From NCBI RefSeq assembly GCF_013408535.1, contig NZ_JACBZA010000001.1, positions 4,672,850 to 4,736,849 of the forward strand: a DNA stretch of 64,000 nt. Reading direction: 5' to 3'. A model generated the notes under the pieces. It made no database searches and was not told where the DNA came from. It saw only the letters and a list, made by a program, of their open reading frames with translations. Source of the DNA: Actinopolymorpha cephalotaxi (lineage in GTDB: Bacteria; Actinomycetota; Actinomycetes; Propionibacteriales; Actinopolymorphaceae). The translations under genes and the position numbers were made by a program. Shown here piece after piece: positions 8,459 through 18,500 of the stretch; position 1 is the first letter of the stretch; every line of letters starts with the position of its first letter.

Positions 8459-9445
8459 CTAGGGGGCGCTCGTACTTCTTGCCGGGCCCGGAGCGAACGC
8501 CTCGAGGAGCACCTCGCGAAACACCGGGGCTGAGGCGGCGAAGGCCACGGTTGCGTTCGCCGGCTCCGGTGTCCACGGGCGCGTGTCGACGACCAACTGG
8601 CCCAGCGTCTGCTCGCCGGTCGTCTCGACCGACACCGGATGGCGGCCCGACGAAGTGACGACCTCGGGACGGAGCAGATAGGCGATGCACAGCGGGTCGT
8701 GCAACGGTGCCGACGCTTGGCTCTTGTGGCTGTCCGGCGTCTGATCCTGCCTGATGCGATGCCGGAGCATCGCCGCCGCCGTGGAGCCCGCGGTCGTACC
8801 CAGAGCGTCGAACGCGTCGCAGTCCGCCAGTGTCATGGATGCGCTGTGGGTCGCGTCCAACGGGACGACCACGATCTCGCGGAGGCCGGCGGAGAACACG
8901 GTGCGCGCCGCTTCGGGGTCGACCCAGAGGTTGAACTCCGCCGTCGCGGTGACGTTGCCGCTCACCCGGGCGGCCCCGCCCATGAGCACGAGGCTGTGGA
9001 TCCGGGATGCCAGCCGGGGTTCGGCGATGAGCGCGAGCGCGACGTTGGTCAACGGTCCGGTCACGACCAGAACCACGTCGGCGTTGGCGGGATCCGAGAA
9101 CGTGTCGACGAGCATGCGTACGGCCGAACTGTCCTGGACCGGCGTGACCGACGGCGGCAGGTCGAGGTGGGCGACCTGGAAGTCGGGGTTGCCCGCGTTC
9201 AGGACGTCGCGTGGGATGGGGAAGTCCGGCCGCACGAACGGCCGCGCCGCGCCGGCATGCACAGGCACCGCGGCGCCGATGTGGTCCAGCACCCGCAGCG
9301 TGTTCTCCGTCGTGTTGGGCAGTGCGACGTTGCCGTTCACGGTCGACACGGCCAGCAGGTCGAGGTCCGGGTGCAGTGCCGCGAGCATGATGGCAACCGC
9401 GTCGTCGGTGCCCGTGTCGCAGTCGAGCACGATTCTGGTCGTCAT
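8459..9445 (-). CDS. Nucleoside hydrolase (inosine-uridine type)
   Basis: 328 residues. The N-terminal calcium-binding motif IVLDCDTGTDDAVAIMLAAL is diagnostic, and VTGPLTNVALALIAEP and LVLMGGAARVSGNVTATAEFNLWVDPEAA complete the active site. The enzyme hydrolyses the N-glycosidic bond of ribonucleosides to give ribose and base. It is divergent from the sugar ABC operon starting at 9803. This may link ribose-like sugar release with uptake, but the transporter's substrate is not known. Confidence 0.92.
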   Translation of the reverse strand: MTTRIVLDCDTGTDDAVAIMLAALHPDLDLLAVSTVNGNVALPNTTENTLRVLDHIGAAVPVHAGAARPFVRPDFPIPRDVLNAGNPDFQVAHLDLPPSVTPVQDSSAVRMLVDTFSDPANADVVLVVTGPLTNVALALIAEPRLASRIHSLVLMGGAARVSGNVTATAEFNLWVDPEAARTVFSAGLREIVVVPLDATHSASMTLADCDAFDALGTTAGSTAAAMLRHRIRQDQTPDSHKSQASAPLHDPLCIAYLLRPEVVTSSGRHPVSVETTGEQTLGQLVVDTRPWTPEPANATVAFAASAPVFREVLLEAFAPGPARSTSAP

Positions 9446-9555
9446 GCCGGGGTTCCCTCGCTTCTCCGCTGTCGGCTCCCGCTGTCAGCCCGCGTGATCC
9501 GGGTCGGACCATCATCGGCGACCCGCCCTGGCACGTCGAGCAGGTTTCGCGCGCA

Positions 9556-9575
9556 CTCGCCCCGTACGGGGCGAG
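9556..9575. promoter_or_regulatory. 20-bp perfect palindrome in divergent promoter region
   Basis: CTCGCCCCGTACGGGGCGAG is its own reverse complement. It sits in the 357-bp gap between the nucleoside hydrolase and the sugar ABC operon, nearer the hydrolase. It may be an operator, or a hairpin in the hydrolase leader. Confidence 0.4.
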
Positions 9576-9640
9576 GACCGGGCCAACCTCGGGCGGGGCC
9601 CTTGACCAGCCATGGACTGATCATCCACAATCGGCCGAAT

Positions 9641-9730
9641 TGGTAGATACCACCGTTCGTCAAAGAGGTCGAATGGTCGGGACCGGCCGGGGAGTTCTCA
9701 CCGGCGTCGACGCTCTATTGGTACGGACCA
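9641..9730. promoter_or_regulatory. GntR/HutC-type operator sites upstream of the sugar operon
   Basis: Two perfect TGGT-N4-ACCA inverted repeats, TGGTAGATACCA (9641-9652) and TGGTACGGACCA (9719-9730), and one with a single mismatch, TGGTCGGGACCG (9674-9685). The arms match the known DasR/HutC-type consensus core (TGGTCTAGACCA). A HutC/UTRA GntR regulator is the last gene of this operon (14792-15517). I infer these are its operators; they lie 73-162 bp before the lipoprotein start. Confidence 0.6.
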
Positions 9731-9802
9731 CACTCTGACGCCGGCGAGGCAGGCCGTCCACGTACCGACGTCATCACAGCCGAACTCTCGGAAGGTTTCC
9801 CC

Positions 9803-11098
9803 ATGTCTGGACCAGGTCATCTCTCCCGGCGGCGCTTCGTCGGGATGGGCATCGCCGCGGCAGGTCTCGGCGGGCTGGCCGCGTGCTCCAAGGGCTCCTC
9901 GTCCTCCGGCGGGAAGGTCACGCTGCGGTTCTCCTACCTGTGGACCGGGCAGGAGGCGAAGGCGCTGGAGAAGGTGATCGGCAAGTTCAACAAGAGCCAG
10001 TCCAAGATCACCGTCAAAGGGGTGTCGAACCCGGACGCGCAGGCTCAGCTCGCCGCGATGACCGGGAGCAAGGGCGCCTTCGACATCTCCGACAACTTCG
10101 GGAGCGCCACCGGCGCCTGGGCGGAGAAGGGCGTCATCAAGTCGCTCGACGACTACATCAAGAAGGACTCGTTCGACCTCGGTGACTTCACCGACTCCTC
10201 GATGGCGCAGTGCCGGTACAAGGATCAGGTCTACCAACTGCCGATCGCGGTCAACAACTCCGCCCTTTTCTACAACAAGAAACTGTTCGCCGAGGCTGGT
10301 GTGCAGAAGCCGCCGACCACGACCAGCGAGTGGGCCGAGGCGATCGGCAAGCTGACCAGGACCGACAGCAAGGGACGGTTGACGCAGCTCGGGCTGGCCG
10401 GCGCCAGCGGTGCGGGAGCCGACTACCGGCTGCTGGGCGTCACCCATGGGGGCAGGTGGTACGACAAGGGGAAGCCGACGCCCGAGAACCCGGGCAACAT
10501 CGCCGGCGCGAACTTCTACGTCGACAGTGTCATCAAGAAGTACGGCATCAAGGAGATCGAGCGGTTCGTGTCCGGCTTCGGTGACTACCAGTCGCCGCAG
10601 AACCCCTTCTACCAGGGCAAGTTGGCGATGGTCGTCGACGGCGAGTGGCAGCCGTCGTTCATCAAGAACTTCGCGCCCGACCTGGAGTGGGGCGTCGTTC
10701 CGGTGCCGTATCCCGACGACAAGCCGGAGCTGGCCAAGACCAACCTGGTCGCGCCGGGGACGTTCTTCATCCCGAGCAACAGCCAGCACCCGGACGAGGC
10801 CTGGGAGTTCATGAAGTACCTCGTGTCGAAGGAGGCGATGCTGTCCTTCACCAAGGCGCTGTCGAACCTGCCGGCGCGCACGTCGCTCCTGAAGGACCCG
10901 GCGTACACGTCGATCGAGAACTTCGACCTCTTCCTCGACCTGCTGGCCAGCAAGAACGCGACCTCGATCCCGAGCGAGCCGAGCCTGGCGCAGTACACCG
11001 CCGACCTGGCCACCGCCGACGACAAGATCACCAGGCTGACCAAGACCCCGGCGCAGGCCTACGCGGATGTCGCCAAGGCGGCCAAGAGCTATGGCTGA
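9803..11098 (+). CDS. Sugar ABC transporter substrate-binding lipoprotein
   Basis: 431 residues. The leader has a twin-arginine-like SRRRFVG, a hydrophobic stretch and the lipobox GLAAC with Cys28, so the mature protein is a membrane-anchored lipoprotein. The body matches family-1 extracellular solute-binding proteins: FSYLWTGQEAKALEKVIGKFNKSQSKI at the start, INNSALFYNKKLFAEAGV (here VNNSALFYNKKLF), and EAWEFMKYLVSKEAM near the end. It delivers a sugar or oligosaccharide to the permeases encoded next; its stop overlaps the first permease's ATG. Confidence 0.92.
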   Translation: MSGPGHLSRRRFVGMGIAAAGLGGLAACSKGSSSSGGKVTLRFSYLWTGQEAKALEKVIGKFNKSQSKITVKGVSNPDAQAQLAAMTGSKGAFDISDNFGSATGAWAEKGVIKSLDDYIKKDSFDLGDFTDSSMAQCRYKDQVYQLPIAVNNSALFYNKKLFAEAGVQKPPTTTSEWAEAIGKLTRTDSKGRLTQLGLAGASGAGADYRLLGVTHGGRWYDKGKPTPENPGNIAGANFYVDSVIKKYGIKEIERFVSGFGDYQSPQNPFYQGKLAMVVDGEWQPSFIKNFAPDLEWGVVPVPYPDDKPELAKTNLVAPGTFFIPSNSQHPDEAWEFMKYLVSKEAMLSFTKALSNLPARTSLLKDPAYTSIENFDLFLDLLASKNATSIPSEPSLAQYTADLATADDKITRLTKTPAQAYADVAKAAKSYG

Positions 11099-12017
11099 GG
11101 CCACTCTCGCCCGGCGCACGCCGGGCCGGCGGCGGCCCGCGCTGGCCGGGTTCGCGTTCTCCTCGCCGTGGATCATCGGACTCGTCGTCTTCATGGCCGG
11201 CCCGATCCTGGTGTCGCTCTACTACAGCTTCACCGAGTTCAACCTCTTCCAGTCACCGCGCTGGGTGGGGTTGGACAACTACGCGACCCTGGTGAAGGAC
11301 CCGAAGTTCCTGGGGTCGGTCTTCAACACCGCCTATCTCGCCGTCATCGGCGTACCCCTCGGACTGGCGTTCGCGCTGCTGGTCGCCCTGGCGCTGAACT
11401 TCCCCGTCAGGGGGCAGCCGCTGTACCGCGCGATCGTCTACCTTCCGGCGATCGTGCCGGTGGTGACGGCCAGCTATCTGTGGCGCTGGGTCTTCAACGC
11501 GCAGTACGGATACCTCAACCAGGTCATCGGCCGGATCGGGCTGCCGCAGCCGAACTGGCTGGCCGATCCGGTCTGGACCAAACCAGCGGTGCTCCTCATC
11601 ACCTGGTGGGGCATCGGCGCCACCGCCGTGATCTACCTGGCGGCCCTGAAACAGGTGCCACAGCAGTTGTACGAGGCCGCGGCCGTCGACGGTGCGAATG
11701 GCTGGCAGCGGTTCTGGTACGTCACCTGGCCCGCACTCACCCCCGTGACGCTGTTCCAGCTCGTCATGGGCGTGATCGCCGCGCTGCAGATCTTCGCCCC
11801 GACGTACCTCCTGACCCAGAGCAGAGGCAACGCGGCCAACGGTGGCCCGGGAGACTCCTTGCTGACGTACACGATGCACCTGTTCCACAACGCGTTCGTC
11901 TTCCTCAAGATGGGCCAGGCCGCCGCGATGGCCTGGATCCTCTTCCTGGTCATCGGTCTGCTGACGTCGCTCATCCTGCTGACCTCGAGGCGGTGGGTGC
12001 ACTATGGCAGCGAGTGA
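11091..12017 (+). CDS. Sugar ABC transporter permease (MalF type)
   Basis: 308 residues, six predicted helices. PWIIGLVVFMAGPILVSLYYSFTEFN opens the protein, and the cytoplasmic EAA loop is YEAAAVDGANGWQRFWYVTWPAL, which contacts the ATPase. The ATG at 11091 lies inside the last codons of the lipoprotein gene, so translation is coupled. No ATPase gene is present in the operon; a shared MsiK-type ATPase elsewhere, as is common in actinomycetes, is the likely partner. Confidence 0.93.
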   Translation: MAEATLARRTPGRRRPALAGFAFSSPWIIGLVVFMAGPILVSLYYSFTEFNLFQSPRWVGLDNYATLVKDPKFLGSVFNTAYLAVIGVPLGLAFALLVALALNFPVRGQPLYRAIVYLPAIVPVVTASYLWRWVFNAQYGYLNQVIGRIGLPQPNWLADPVWTKPAVLLITWWGIGATAVIYLAALKQVPQQLYEAAAVDGANGWQRFWYVTWPALTPVTLFQLVMGVIAALQIFAPTYLLTQSRGNAANGGPGDSLLTYTMHLFHNAFVFLKMGQAAAMAWILFLVIGLLTSLILLTSRRWVHYGSE

Positions 12018-12900
12018 CGTGCTGCGAGCGGACCGGCCGGCGACGGCGTCCGGCACCGGGCCGGTCCTCCGGCCGCGTCGGCAGTATCTGGGCCGGCGGC
12101 TGACCCATCACCTGATCCTGATCCTCATCAGCCTGGCCTTCCTGGCGCCGTTCCTGGTGATGATCACGACGGCGTTCAAGACCAGTGGCGACATCTTCCG
12201 GGTGCCGCCGAGGTTGCTGCCGGACCACTGGGTGCTGGGCAACTTCGCCGAAGCGGTCCAGGCGATGCCGTTCCTGCGGTACCTGGCCAACACCGTTCTG
12301 CTGGTCGTTGTCAACGTCGCCGGAACGCTCATCTCCTGCCCGCTGGTGGCGTACGGGCTGGCGAAACTGCACTGGCGGGGCCGCAGCACGGTCTTCGGCA
12401 CAGTGCTCGCCACGATGATGCTGCCCGCCCAGGTGACCTTCATCCCGCTGTACCTGTTGTGGGATCGCCTCGGCGCGGTCGGAACCCTGTGGCCGTTGAT
12501 CATTCCGGCGTTCTTCGGCTCGCCGTTCTACATCTTCCTGCTGCGGCAGTTCTTCACCGGTGTGCCCGACTCGCTCCGGGAGGCCGGGCTCATCGACGGT
12601 GCCTCGGAGTTCCGGGTGTATCTGCAGTTGATCCTGCCGCAGGCGAAGGCCGCGATCGCGACGGTGGCCGTCTTCCAGTTCGTCGCGACGTGGACGGACT
12701 TCCTGCTGCCGTTGATCTATCTCAACAGCCAGGAGAACTACACGCTCTCCATCGGCCTCTACAACTTCTTCGGTGAGCACGGTGTCGCGTGGGGTCCGCT
12801 GATGGCGGCCTGCCTGGTCTTCACCCTTCCCGCGCTGGCGATCTTCATGGTGGCGCAGCGCTACTTCGTCCAGGGGATCAGCGTCACCGGCATCAAGTGA
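12004..12900 (+). CDS. Sugar ABC transporter permease (MalG type)
   Basis: 298 residues. LAFLAPFLVMITTAFKTSGDIFRVPPRLLP is the MalG-type N-terminus, and the EAA loop is LREAGLIDGASEFRVYLQLILPQAK. The C-terminus ends AQRYFVQGISVTGIK, almost invariant in this family. It overlaps the first permease by 14 bp and forms the heterodimeric channel with it. Confidence 0.93.
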   Translation: MAASDVLRADRPATASGTGPVLRPRRQYLGRRLTHHLILILISLAFLAPFLVMITTAFKTSGDIFRVPPRLLPDHWVLGNFAEAVQAMPFLRYLANTVLLVVVNVAGTLISCPLVAYGLAKLHWRGRSTVFGTVLATMMLPAQVTFIPLYLLWDRLGAVGTLWPLIIPAFFGSPFYIFLLRQFFTGVPDSLREAGLIDGASEFRVYLQLILPQAKAAIATVAVFQFVATWTDFLLPLIYLNSQENYTLSIGLYNFFGEHGVAWGPLMAACLVFTLPALAIFMVAQRYFVQGISVTGIK

Positions 12901-12924
12901 CTCTGCTCAGAAAGGAATCAATCG

Positions 12925-13821
12925 ATGATTCGTGTCGGCATCGTGGGCACCAACACCTCCCACGCCGGTGTCTTCGCCGGACTGCTGAACGGGGTGGACG
13001 GTCGCCCGCCACGTGTCGAGGGCGCGCGCGTCGTCGGCGTGTGGAGCAGCGGCAAGGAGGGGTTGTCGGGGATGCACTCCTCGGCGGCCGAACTCGCGGC
13101 GGCGTACCGGATCGACCAGGTGGCGACGGAGGTTGCCGACCTGATCGGCGCCGTCGACCTGGCGCTGATCCTGGACGATCTGGACGGCGGGGCGCTGCAT
13201 GCTGAGCTGGCGCGGCCCTTCCTCGAGGCCGGTGTGGCGACGTACGTCGACAAGCCGATGGCGCTCACCGTGGAGGATGCTGTCGGGCTGTTCGACCTGG
13301 CCGAGCGGAACGACACTCCGCTGATGAGCTGTTCGGCCCTCCGCTTCGCACCCGAACTCGATGTCTTCCGCCAGGACGGCGGCGAGGAGCTCAGCACGTT
13401 GGTCAGCGTCGGGCCCGGCGACTGGTTCAACTACGGCGTCCACGCGGTCGAGGCCGCGCTCGCCGTCCGCGGGCCCGGGGCGAAGCAGGTGCGGCAGTTC
13501 GCCGGCAGCGATCGCGACATCACCGTGATCGAGGACGACTCCGGGCCACGGGTGGTCATCGGCACCCTGCGAGACGCCAATACCGGTTTCCACCTCACCG
13601 GGTACGGACCGCAGGGAGTCGTACAGACCGAAGTGGCCGACTACCAGTCGTTCTACGCCAACACCATGTCGGCTGCGGTGGGAATGGCCCGGACCGGGAC
13701 AGCTCCGATCGACCGGCAGGCGACCCTGGAGGTGCTCGCGATCCTGGCGGCCGGACAACGCTCGGCCACCACTGGCGACGCGGTCCGCCTGTCCGACGTG
13801 ATGCCTGGAGGGACCGCATGA
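12925..13821 (+). CDS. Gfo/Idh/MocA-like oxidoreductase
   Basis: 298 residues. A short Rossmann start (RVGIVGTNTSHAGVFAGLLNG) is followed by DLALILDDLDGGALHAEL and TYVDKPMALTVEDAVGLFDL, where the EKP motif of the family is D-K-P. The C-terminal half has NYGVHAVEAALAV. The N-terminal glycine motif differs from classical members, so NAD(P) binding may be atypical. Such enzymes oxidise or reduce sugars, inositols or their acids. AGAAAGGA precedes the ATG, and the stop overlaps the next gene (ATGA). Confidence 0.85.
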   Translation: MIRVGIVGTNTSHAGVFAGLLNGVDGRPPRVEGARVVGVWSSGKEGLSGMHSSAAELAAAYRIDQVATEVADLIGAVDLALILDDLDGGALHAELARPFLEAGVATYVDKPMALTVEDAVGLFDLAERNDTPLMSCSALRFAPELDVFRQDGGEELSTLVSVGPGDWFNYGVHAVEAALAVRGPGAKQVRQFAGSDRDITVIEDDSGPRVVIGTLRDANTGFHLTGYGPQGVVQTEVADYQSFYANTMSAAVGMARTGTAPIDRQATLEVLAILAAGQRSATTGDAVRLSDVMPGGTA

Positions 13822-14795
13822 GCGTCCAACAGCCACGGATCGGTGTGGTCGGAACCGGCAGCATCGGCCGTGCCCACCTGAACGCCTACCGCCGGGCCGG
13901 CGTGGATCCCGTCGCGGTCGCCGACGTCGATGCGGCCGCGATCGAGGCAGTTGCCGCGGAGTTCGGCGCGACCGCGTACACCGACATCGCCGCGATGCTC
14001 GCGGATGCCGACCTGGATGCAATCAGCGTGTGCACGCCACCATCCACCCACCAGGTCCTCGCGGTGCAGGCACTGGAGGCGAAGGTCGCGGTCCTGTGCG
14101 AGAAGCCGATGGCTCGTACGGTCGACGAGTGCGCGCTGATGGTCGAGGCCGCCCATGTCAACCGGACCTTGCTCACGGTCGGGTTCTGTCACCGGTTCCA
14201 GCCCGAGATCGAAGCAATGAAGGCCGCCATCGCAGACGGGCGGATCGGCACCGCACTCACCTTCCGGAACCGGTTCTCCGGGCCGCTCGACGGAGTGGAG
14301 TCGTCCTGGTTCTCCCGGCCGGCGATCTCCGGTGGCGGCGTACTGATGGACACCTGCGTGCACTCGATCGATCTGATCCGCTACCTGTTCGGAGAGATCG
14401 ACCAGGTGCGCGCGCTGACGGCGACCACCGCCACCTCGCGCGGCCCGGCGCTGGAGGTCGAGGACAGCGCGGTGCTGTCGTTGCAGTCGACGGACGGCGT
14501 GCTCGGGGTGATCGAGGCCAGCTGGCGTACCGCACCCGGGGAGGCAGTCGTCACGGTGTCCGGCACCCACGGACGGCTGCACCTGGACTACGCCACGATG
14601 AGGTTGACCGAGGTCGACGTCGACGGGAACGAGTCGGTCGTAGAGGTCACCGGCGAGGATCGGTTCACCCGGCAGGCCAGGCACTTCCTGAGCTGTGTCG
14701 CCGGGACAGCTCAGCCGCGCGTCACGCCGACCGACGGTGCCCGCGCGATCGCCGTACTGGCGGAGGCGACCGCCTCGGCCGGTCCGCATGGATGA
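13818..14795 (+). CDS. Gfo/Idh/MocA family oxidoreductase
   Basis: 325 residues. RIGVVGTGSIGRAHLNAYRRAGVDPVAVADVD is the NAD(P) fold, AVLCEKPMARTVDECALMV the catalytic E-K-P motif, and GGVLMDTCVHSIDLIRYLFGEI the substrate-side D..H..D. It probably dehydrogenates the imported sugar or a derivative together with the preceding paralogue. Overlaps flank it on both sides (ATGA), showing one translational unit with the regulator that follows. Confidence 0.92.
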   Translation: MSVQQPRIGVVGTGSIGRAHLNAYRRAGVDPVAVADVDAAAIEAVAAEFGATAYTDIAAMLADADLDAISVCTPPSTHQVLAVQALEAKVAVLCEKPMARTVDECALMVEAAHVNRTLLTVGFCHRFQPEIEAMKAAIADGRIGTALTFRNRFSGPLDGVESSWFSRPAISGGGVLMDTCVHSIDLIRYLFGEIDQVRALTATTATSRGPALEVEDSAVLSLQSTDGVLGVIEASWRTAPGEAVVTVSGTHGRLHLDYATMRLTEVDVDGNESVVEVTGEDRFTRQARHFLSCVAGTAQPRVTPTDGARAIAVLAEATASAGPHG

Positions 14796-15517
14796 CGACA
14801 CCTGCGGTGTCGGCTTCGCCGAAACACGCCGTGGTGCGCATACACCTGCTCGAACTGATCCGGGACAACCTCGAGCCGCACCAGAAGTTGCCGACGGAGC
14901 GGAGGTTGTCCGACGAGCTGGGAGTGAGCCGGCTGACCGTCCGCAGGGCGGTCGAGCAACTGGTGGACGAAGGTGAGGTCTACCGGATTCAGGGATCCGG
15001 CACCTATGTCGCCGAGCCGGCGATCCGCAAGCGGGAGTTGCTGACTTCGTTCAGCGACGACATGCGTTCCCGCGGGCTCACTCCTGGCGCGAAGCTGCTG
15101 AAGGCCGAGGAGACGGTGGCCGGTGCGCGGGAGAGCTGGCTGCTCGGCGTGAGTCCGGGTGAGCCGCTGGTGCATCTGCTGCGACTCCGGTCGGCCGGCT
15201 CGGTGCCGATGTGCCTGGAGGAGGTGTGGTTGCTGGCGAGGCTGGTGCCCGGCCTGCTGGCAACCCCGCTGGAGGATTCGCTGTACGAGACGCTACTCGC
15301 GCGGTATTCGATCACGCTCGACCGCACCCAGCAGCAGGTGCGGGCGACCGTCGTCGACAACGCGCAGGCGGCGCTGCTCGAGGTCCCCGCGCTGACCCCT
15401 GCGCTGTTGGTGGAGCGGGTGACCTATGACGTACGGGGGCGTGCGGTCGAGCTGGCCTGCTCGCTGTATCGCGGCGACCGGTACACCCTGGAACAGACCC
15501 TGCGCCGCAGCCAGTGA
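14792..15517 (+). CDS. GntR family regulator with UTRA domain (HutC type)
   Basis: 241 residues. The winged helix reads EPHQKLPTERRLSDELGVSRLTVRRAVEQLVDEGEVYRIQGSGTYVAEP; the UTRA effector domain follows from about residue 80 (LLTSFSDDMRSRGLTPG ... CLEEVWLLARLVPGLL). It ends the sugar operon and is probably its autoregulator, sensing the imported sugar or a phosphorylated product. The TGGT-N4-ACCA sites before the operon match the sites of this subfamily. Confidence 0.92.
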   Translation: MTTPAVSASPKHAVVRIHLLELIRDNLEPHQKLPTERRLSDELGVSRLTVRRAVEQLVDEGEVYRIQGSGTYVAEPAIRKRELLTSFSDDMRSRGLTPGAKLLKAEETVAGARESWLLGVSPGEPLVHLLRLRSAGSVPMCLEEVWLLARLVPGLLATPLEDSLYETLLARYSITLDRTQQQVRATVVDNAQAALLEVPALTPALLVERVTYDVRGRAVELACSLYRGDRYTLEQTLRRSQ

Positions 15518-15535
15518 GAACACCGGGCTCGAATG

Positions 15536-15577
15536 GGGAGCTCATCGGCGAGGTGTCCCACACGTTCGTGAGCTCCC
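15536..15577. terminator. Candidate bidirectional terminator
   Basis: GGGAGCTCA (15536-15544) and TGAGCTCCC (15569-15577) form a 9-bp stem in the 63-bp gap between two convergent genes. There is no U-tract, which is common for high-GC actinomycete terminators. Confidence 0.5.
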
Positions 15578-15580
15578 GCC

Positions 15581-18500
15581 TCAGCCGGCGAACGGCCGGT
15601 CCGGATGCTTTCGGTTGTAGGCCGCGATGACGTGTTCGGACAGGCGGCCGCGGTCGCTGACGGCCAGTCCGTTGCGGCGTGCCCAGGTGCGCACCTCGCT
15701 TGTCGTTGCAGCCACAGACTGACTGCCGTTGTCTTTCTCCTCAAGGGGTTTCTGGTTGCCCCTGTCGACCGCGCGAACCGCCGAATGCAGGCTGCCCTCG
15801 ACCTGTTCGCGTCGGCTTGGACTGTTCAGAACATCTGCAGCGGTGGCGACGAGTTCCTCGTACGAGCGATGCTGCCCATCTGCGAGCACCCACCGGATGA
15901 GTGCCTGGAGTTCACCGCGCGTGTACAGCGAGATGGCGTAACCGGGTTGAAGCGGCGGGCTGGTGCGACCGGACTCCGCAGGTCGCGCCGTGTCATCGGG
16001 ATCGCCCGGACCGCCGTCCTCGAGCCTGTCCCATCCCCCAGCACGGGCACGCAGGAGTCGGGTTACGCTGCGGAAGCGAGTGGCCGAGTCCGAGTCGGGC
16101 GGGAAGTACTGCACCAGACCGGGGCGGCAGCCAACAGCACCATCGAACGGAACGTCACGCCTGAGGTGTACCGCCTCGACCACCGCCTTGGCTTCGTACT
16201 CCCGAACCCAGCAGACGATGCGCGGCCCCGCTGCACCCAACCTCTCGACAAGGACATTGGCGCGGTACTTCCGCGCAAGCTCTGCATCAGGCGCGTGGTA
16301 CCTGGCCCACCCGGTCACCTTGTGGTTCTTCCAGATCGGCACGTCACCGCGACCGCTGTACGCGTGGAGGGCGGACTCGGCTTCTTCCGGCCGCAACCAG
16401 GCGACATTCCTGAACCCCGCAGGGACGTCGTGGAACGGCGCTGCAGGTTGACTCCCGGTCGACGGCTGATCCTCGACAGCGGGGGAAAGGACCTCAGGCG
16501 ATGGCTCGGCCGAGTCCGGCGCAACCTGCTGAACGGACGACTCTTCTGCCAATTCGGCCGCCGGCTCCGGCTCCGGCTCACCGCGGTGGCGACCTCCGGC
16601 CGACTCCGACTCCGACTCCCACTCCGACTCCGACTCCGACTCCGACTCCGACTCCGCGATCTCCGAGCCGGTCGGCTCCGGCTCGCTCACATCGCCGTAG
16701 GTCGGATCGTCCGTCGGCGCGTCGGCAACCGCCGGGATGATGCTCGCCCCGCGCAGGACACCCGCACCGGCAGAGGGCTCGTCCTCCGACACGGTGGGCT
16801 TGATCCTCAGTTCCTCGATCCGCTGCCAGAGAGGCTCCAGGGCCGCGTTCGGATCGCGGGCGAAGACGCTCCCTCTGATCCGGACGAAGACGCAGTTGCC
16901 GACGCGTTCCAGGACCGCCTGCCGCCTGATGTCGGCTTCCCACTGGTCGGGCCCGTGGTAGGGGTCGCCGTCGCACTCGATGGCCAGCCGTCTGCCACCC
17001 GGCGCCGGGAGAACGAAGTCGATCCGGTTGCGCCCGATGCGGAACTGCGGTTGTGGCCGGTAGCCGCGCAACAACATGGGGCGGAGCACCGCCCGCTCGA
17101 AGTCGCTCTCGCATCGCGCCTCGAGATCCTCGTAGGCGGCCTCGGCGACGTCGACGTTGCGGCAGTAGTCGAGCAGAAGCGCGCGGGCATCGTCGCTTCG
17201 CAGGTCGGACGGTTCGATGGAGTGGAACACCCACAGCTGGTTCTTCGCCCGCGAGGCGGCGACGTTGACCCTGCGGTGGAAGTCCCGCCTGGTGAACGCT
17301 GCCACCGCGCCGTTGTGCACCGACACCACCGTCGAGATCAGGACGACGTCTCGTTCGTCTCCCTGGAAGGTGTAGGAGTCACCGACCCGCAGGTCACGTC
17401 GCGCCATCTCCTCGGCGCCGATGGCTTCCCGGATCCGGTCCAGGAGGTAGAGCGCCTGCCCGCTGGTGCTCAGCAGACTGATCACACCGATCGTCTGGCC
17501 GCGGTACGCCGGGTCCGCCACGATCGCGGCGAGTCGTTCGACCAGGGCCTCAGCCTCAGGAACGTTCACCTCGCCGAACTTCGCGACCGTCTGCCGGATC
17601 CCTTCCGGTACGTGGACCGCGTTGACCGGATCGCCGATGCCGGCGGGGACGTCACTGCGCAGCGGCTCGATCGCGCCGTCGTAGTACGTACGGCTGGAGA
17701 AGTCGATGATCGCCGGCACGCAACGGAAGTGCTCGGTCAGCAAAATCCGCTGCGGTGACCGGCGTACGGCGTGGTCGTAGAGGCTCGACTCGTTGTCGAA
17801 GTGCTCTGCCGACGGCACGTCCCGCAGGTGTGCGTTGATCAGCCCCATCACACCGCCGACGAACGGCAGCTGGGGACCGATCTGCTGGTCGTCACCCACG
17901 ACGACGGCCCGCGACCCGAGACTGAGCACCGGCAACGCGAACATGTCGGCCTGCGACGCCTCGTCGACGATGACGACGTCGAACTTCGCGCCGTTCGCGA
18001 ACTGCTCGATGGCCCGGTCGACCGTCATCACCCACACGGGAACCGCGTCCACCGCCTGGGACATGGCCGACTGCGCGTGTGCCTGCCACATCGCGGCGTT
18101 CTTGCCCGTGCCCTTACCGATCTTGCGCAGCGAGGTCGCCCAGTCGGCGAGTGCCGCCCGGCGGCGGTCGTCCAGAGCCCGGGACACCTCCAGCCACGCG
18201 GACGCGACGACCACGTCCTGCGTCAGCCGGCGAATGCGTTCACGGGCCTGCTCGACCCGCCGGCCGAGGCTGTCCGGATCGACGCTTCCCACGGCTGCGT
18301 CGAACCAGGTCTGCGTCTGCCGCCATCCCCATCGCCGCAGACAGTCCGCGCCGGATCCCCGCAGTGCCGCGGCCGTACCGGAGTCGATCTCGGCTGCCCA
18401 GCTCGGCGCGACCGCCGCGAGCCGGGAACGCAACTGCTCGTAGCGCTGCACGTCGGGCCGCAGCGCTGCGAGCCGGCGCACCTCATCGACCGCGGCGTCC

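Noticed and set aside
16599..16657. Short tandem repeats that might suggest a CRISPR array
   Set aside because: Units are 6 bp without spacers and stay in frame within the helicase gene, encoding Ser-Glu.
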